From positions 124,001 through 188,000 of the forward strand of contig CAWGEX010000003.1 of assembly GCA_963821755.1 (NCBI GenBank): DNA of 64,000 nucleotides. The letters are read 5' to 3'. A program made the position numbers and the translations under genes. Position 1 is the first letter of the stretch, and every line of letters starts with the position of its first letter. Source of the stretch: Bog-473 sp963821755. Lineage in GTDB: Bacteria > Actinomycetota > Acidimicrobiia > Acidimicrobiales > RAAP-2. This document shows positions 61,393 to 64,000 of this stretch, piece by piece. The notes beneath the pieces were generated by a model. That model was not told where the DNA came from, made no database searches, and was given only the letters and a program-made list of their open reading frames with translations.

Positions 61393-62690
61393 GAGTTCCC
61401 CACTTCGTGCTCCAGGTACCGCGCGTACTTCTCCTCGGCCGCGGCGCGTCGGGCCGGCAGGTGCTGGCTGGGCCAGAGACCCTCGACCGGCTGGTAGCCC
61501 TTCAGTACCTGGCGGGCCACCGTGGTGCGGTGCACCTCGGTCGGCCCGTCGACCAGGCCCATGATGACGGCGGCGCTCCACATGCCGCCCAACGGCATCT
61601 CGTTGGAGACGCCGAGGGCACCGTGGATCTGTATGCAGCGCCGGACGATGTCGTGCAGGACCTGGGGGGTCAGGACCTTGATGGCCGCGATGTCCTTGCG
61701 GATGGACCGGGGATCGCTCTTCTGGTCGATGGACCAGGCCACGTAGAGGACGAGGAGGCGGAACTGCTTCAGCTCGATGTAGGAGTCGGCGATGGCGTCT
61801 TGGACCGACTGCTTGGAGGCCAGGGTGCCGTCCCGGGTCTTGCGGCTGAGGGCCCGCTCGCACATCATGTCGAGCGCCCGCTGGGCCATGCCCACGGTGC
61901 GCATGGCGTGGTGGACCCGGCCACCGCCGAGGCGTGTCTGGGCGATGGCGAAGGCCTGGCCCTCGCCGCCCAGGAGCCCTTCGGGGGCGACCCGCACGTT
62001 GTTGTAGTGGATGAGGGCGTGCATCCCCTCACCCGGCGCTTCACCCATGAGCCCGATGTGTCGCTCGAACTCGATCCCGGGCGTGTCGGTGGGCACCAGG
62101 AACATGGACATGCCGTGGTACACGTCGGTCTCGGTGTCGGTCAGCGCCATGACGATGAGGAAGGACGAGGTGCGCGCGTTGGACGAGAAGTACTTCCACC
62201 CGTTGATCACCCACTCGTCACCGTCCCGGGTGGCGGTGGTCTCGAAGAGCGAGGGATCCGAGCCCCCCTGCGGCTCGGTCATGGAGTAACTGGAGAAGAT
62301 CTCCCCGGTGAGCAGCGGCGCCAGGTAGCGCTCCTTCTGCTCATCGGTGCCGTAGTGGGCGATGATCTCAGCGTTGCCGGTGTCGGGGGCCTGGGTCCCG
62401 AAGATCTGCGGGCCCCAGTTGGTCCGGCCCAGGATCTCGTTCATCAGCGACAGCTTGACCTGTCCGTAGCCCTGGCCTCCCAGTTCGGGACCGAGGTGGC
62501 AGGCCCACAGCCCCCGGGCGCGCACCTGGTCCTTGAGCGGGTCGATGACGGCCCGCAGGTTGTCATCGATGGGATGGAAGGTCTTGTGCGCAAACGCCAG
62601 GTCGAGCGGCTCGACCTCGTCGCGCACGAAGCCGTCCATCCAGTCGAGCTGTTCTTGGAAGGCGGGGTCGGTCGAGAATTCCCAGGACAT
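61389..62690 (-). CDS. acyl-CoA dehydrogenase
   Basis: The 433-residue protein shows SSYSMTEPQGGSDPSLFETT, DEWVINGWKYFSSNARTS, GMSMFLVPTDTPGIEFERH, QTRLGGGRVHHAMRTVG and the C-terminal IQIHGALGVSNEMPLGGMWS, all typical ACAD blocks for FAD and acyl-CoA. The form is like ACAD10/11-type dehydrogenases paired with the adjacent phosphotransferase. It begins 11 bases after the M20 peptidase gene and overlaps the kinase gene by 4. Confidence 0.95.
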   Translation of the reverse strand: MSWEFSTDPAFQEQLDWMDGFVRDEVEPLDLAFAHKTFHPIDDNLRAVIDPLKDQVRARGLWACHLGPELGGQGYGQVKLSLMNEILGRTNWGPQIFGTQAPDTGNAEIIAHYGTDEQKERYLAPLLTGEIFSSYSMTEPQGGSDPSLFETTATRDGDEWVINGWKYFSSNARTSSFLIVMALTDTETDVYHGMSMFLVPTDTPGIEFERHIGLMGEAPGEGMHALIHYNNVRVAPEGLLGGEGQAFAIAQTRLGGGRVHHAMRTVGMAQRALDMMCERALSRKTRDGTLASKQSVQDAIADSYIELKQFRLLVLYVAWSIDQKSDPRSIRKDIAAIKVLTPQVLHDIVRRCIQIHGALGVSNEMPLGGMWSAAVIMGLVDGPTEVHRTTVARQVLKGYQPVEGLWPSQHLPARRAAAEEKYARYLEHEVGNS

Positions 62691-62701
62691 GGTGGGGCAA
62701 G

Positions 62702-64000
62702 CTACTTGAGCAATTCCGCCACCGCATATGTCACGGCCTTGGCCATCGGAACGTGCAGGAACTCGTTGGGACCGTGCGCATTGGAGTGGGGGCCGAGGAC
62801 CCCGAGGGCGACGATGCCGGTGTCGGGGAAGCTTTTCTGCAGATCAGCCAGGAAGGGGATGGTTCCCCCCTCGCCGAAGGACCCCGGTGGCCGCCCGAAG
62901 CGGTCGACGGAGGCGCGTGTCAGCGCCGCGGTGACGTCGGGGTCGAGGGGAGGGGAGTACCACCCGTTGGCCGGCGTCTCGAGGTCGATGGTGATGTGTG
63001 CTCCCTCATCGGTGGTGATGGCCGAGATCAGGGCGTCGGCTGCCACCTGCGCATCGACGTCGGGCGGCAGGCGGAGCGAGAACTTGGCCGTGGTGTAGGG
63101 CCGCAGGACGTTGCCGCCGTCGCGCAAGGCGGGCAGACCCTCGGCGCCGGTCACTTCGAGCGCCGCCGACCAGGCCTTGGCGATGAGGCGATCGGCCGGA
63201 GAGGCGCCCAGCAGGTGGAGCCCATCCACGTTCGGGAGCCCGAGGTCCGGGAATTCGAGCGCGACCTCGGTCAGTGCGGTGGCATAGGACTCCGGTATCC
63301 CGCCGCCCCGGAGCTCGGGCAGGAGGATCTCGCCCGTGGCCTCGTCCTCGATGCGCGAGAGGATGCGGCGCAGGATCCGGAACGACGAAGGCACCAAGCC
63401 GCCCGCCGCGCCGCTGTGGACGCCCTCGGTCAGGACGTCGACCCGCACGCTGACGACGAGGTTGCCCCGCAGCGAGGAGGTGAGCCACAGCCGGTCGTAG
63501 CTGAGGCCACCGGAGTCGAGGCAGATGACCAGGCGGGGGCGTCCGATCCGATCGCCCAGATGGGCGACATAGGCCGACAGGTCGGGGCTGCCGCTCTCCT
63601 CGCTGGCCTCGATGAGGATCGTCACGCGCCCTCGGCCGCCGTCGGCCGCCAGGAGCCCGGTGACGGCGGCAAAGAGGGCATAGCCGTCGTCGGCGGTGCC
63701 GCGCCCATAGAGGAGATCCCCCTCGCGTACCGGCTCGAAGGGGGAGAGCCCGGCCCGCCACTGGCCCAGCGGGGGCTGCTTGTCCATGTGGCCGTAGATC
63801 AGGACGGGATCACCACTGCCACCGTTCTCGACCAGCAGGACCGGGGTGCGGCCGGGCAGTTGCACGATCTCGGTGGTCAGCCCGGCGTCCTGTTCCTGCG
63901 CCCACGCCCGGAGGAGCTCGGCCGCCTCGACCATGGCGCCCCGTTCGGCCCAGTCCGGGTCGAAGGCAGGGGAGAGGCAGGGAATTCGGGTGTACTCCGA
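62702..64000 (-). CDS. M20 family metallopeptidase (partial, start beyond the right edge)
   Basis: The frame is open from 62702 to the window end (433 codons). It has YGHMDKQPPLGQW (metal His and Asp), YGRGTADDGYALFA (bridging Asp), IEASEESGSPDL (general-base Glu and metal ligand), VICLDSGGLSYDR, and the terminal HSNAHGPNEFLHV. The gene starts before the window edge: the codons before ATG 63934 read IPCLSPAFDPDW, the usual M20 N-terminal region. It would hydrolyse a dipeptide or N-acyl amino acid. Whether it belongs functionally to the acyl-CoA operon is unclear. Confidence 0.92.
   Translation of the reverse strand, partial: SEYTRIPCLSPAFDPDWAERGAMVEAAELLRAWAQEQDAGLTTEIVQLPGRTPVLLVENGGSGDPVLIYGHMDKQPPLGQWRAGLSPFEPVREGDLLYGRGTADDGYALFAAVTGLLAADGGRGRVTILIEASEESGSPDLSAYVAHLGDRIGRPRLVICLDSGGLSYDRLWLTSSLRGNLVVSVRVDVLTEGVHSGAAGGLVPSSFRILRRILSRIEDEATGEILLPELRGGGIPESYATALTEVALEFPDLGLPNVDGLHLLGASPADRLIAKAWSAALEVTGAEGLPALRDGGNVLRPYTTAKFSLRLPPDVDAQVAADALISAITTDEGAHITIDLETPANGWYSPPLDPDVTAALTRASVDRFGRPPGSFGEGGTIPFLADLQKSFPDTGIVALGVLGPHSNAHGPNEFLHVPMAKAVTYAVAELLK

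Noticed and set aside
61407..63098. 563-codon plus-strand open frame
   Set aside because: It is antisense to the acyl-CoA dehydrogenase and M20 peptidase genes, both with clear motifs; long antisense frames are expected at this GC content.

Overview
The window reads as chromosomal DNA of a high-GC actinobacterium, probably of the Acidimicrobiia type (inferred). Supporting signs are the lexA / LysM division inhibitor / nrdR gene order known from actinobacteria, SOS boxes of the CGAAC-N4-GTTCG type, a class E sortase, a Ddn-family F420-dependent reductase, a mycothiol-dependent nitroreductase (Rv2466c family), a UvrD2-like helicase with a C-terminal HRDC domain, and several CaiB/BaiF and acyl-CoA dehydrogenase genes. 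No taxonomic marker such as rRNA is present.

Layout. 1-13.1 kb is dense housekeeping: a Nudix hydrolase, a methyltransferase divergent from an Fpg-type glycosylase, then lexA divergent from a four-gene run (LysM protein, nrdR, PIG-L deacetylase, dinB) behind a cluster of LexA boxes, a DUF2332 gene, sortase E, an L,D-transpeptidase and glnD. tRNA-Cys (13.2 kb) and tRNA-Val (16.6 kb) are each followed by gene-poor, decayed sequence (13.3-14.9 and 16.7-21.2 kb) holding broken secreted-protein genes and remnants of OmdA-like and SRAP genes. 21.2-24.1 kb is a large secreted beta-helix/Fn3/RICDTR-repeat protein with one frameshift. 24.2-35.2 kb carries the helicase, redox and CoA-metabolism genes and a convergent set of hydrolases.

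35.8-52.8 kb is a type IV pilus locus: pilB and pilC (both broken by many 1-base indels), a decayed acyltransferase, a minus-strand operon of three prepilin-like genes, then pilA, pilT and, after a DUF429 gene, the prepilin peptidase pilD. The centrepiece is a pilV-like prepilin fused to about 15 Ig-like modules, nine of which form three copies of a near-identical ~963-bp higher-order tandem repeat. As given, its reading frame is broken many times. PilM, PilN, PilO and a secretin are not seen.

53-64 kb returns to intact metabolic genes: rpiA, a cytochrome P450, a haloalkane dehalogenase-like hydrolase with trmO, a DUF2127 membrane protein, a CaiB/BaiF CoA-transferase, and a tightly overlapping minus-strand operon (M20 peptidase, acyl-CoA dehydrogenase, phosphotransferase, SDR, mycothiol-dependent nitroreductase). 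The indels are not spread evenly. They cluster at 13-31 kb and 35.8-46.2 kb, while the genes of 1-13 kb, 24-29 kb, 32-35 kb and 47-64 kb are clean. Any functional reading of the pilus locus must therefore separate real decay from local assembly error.
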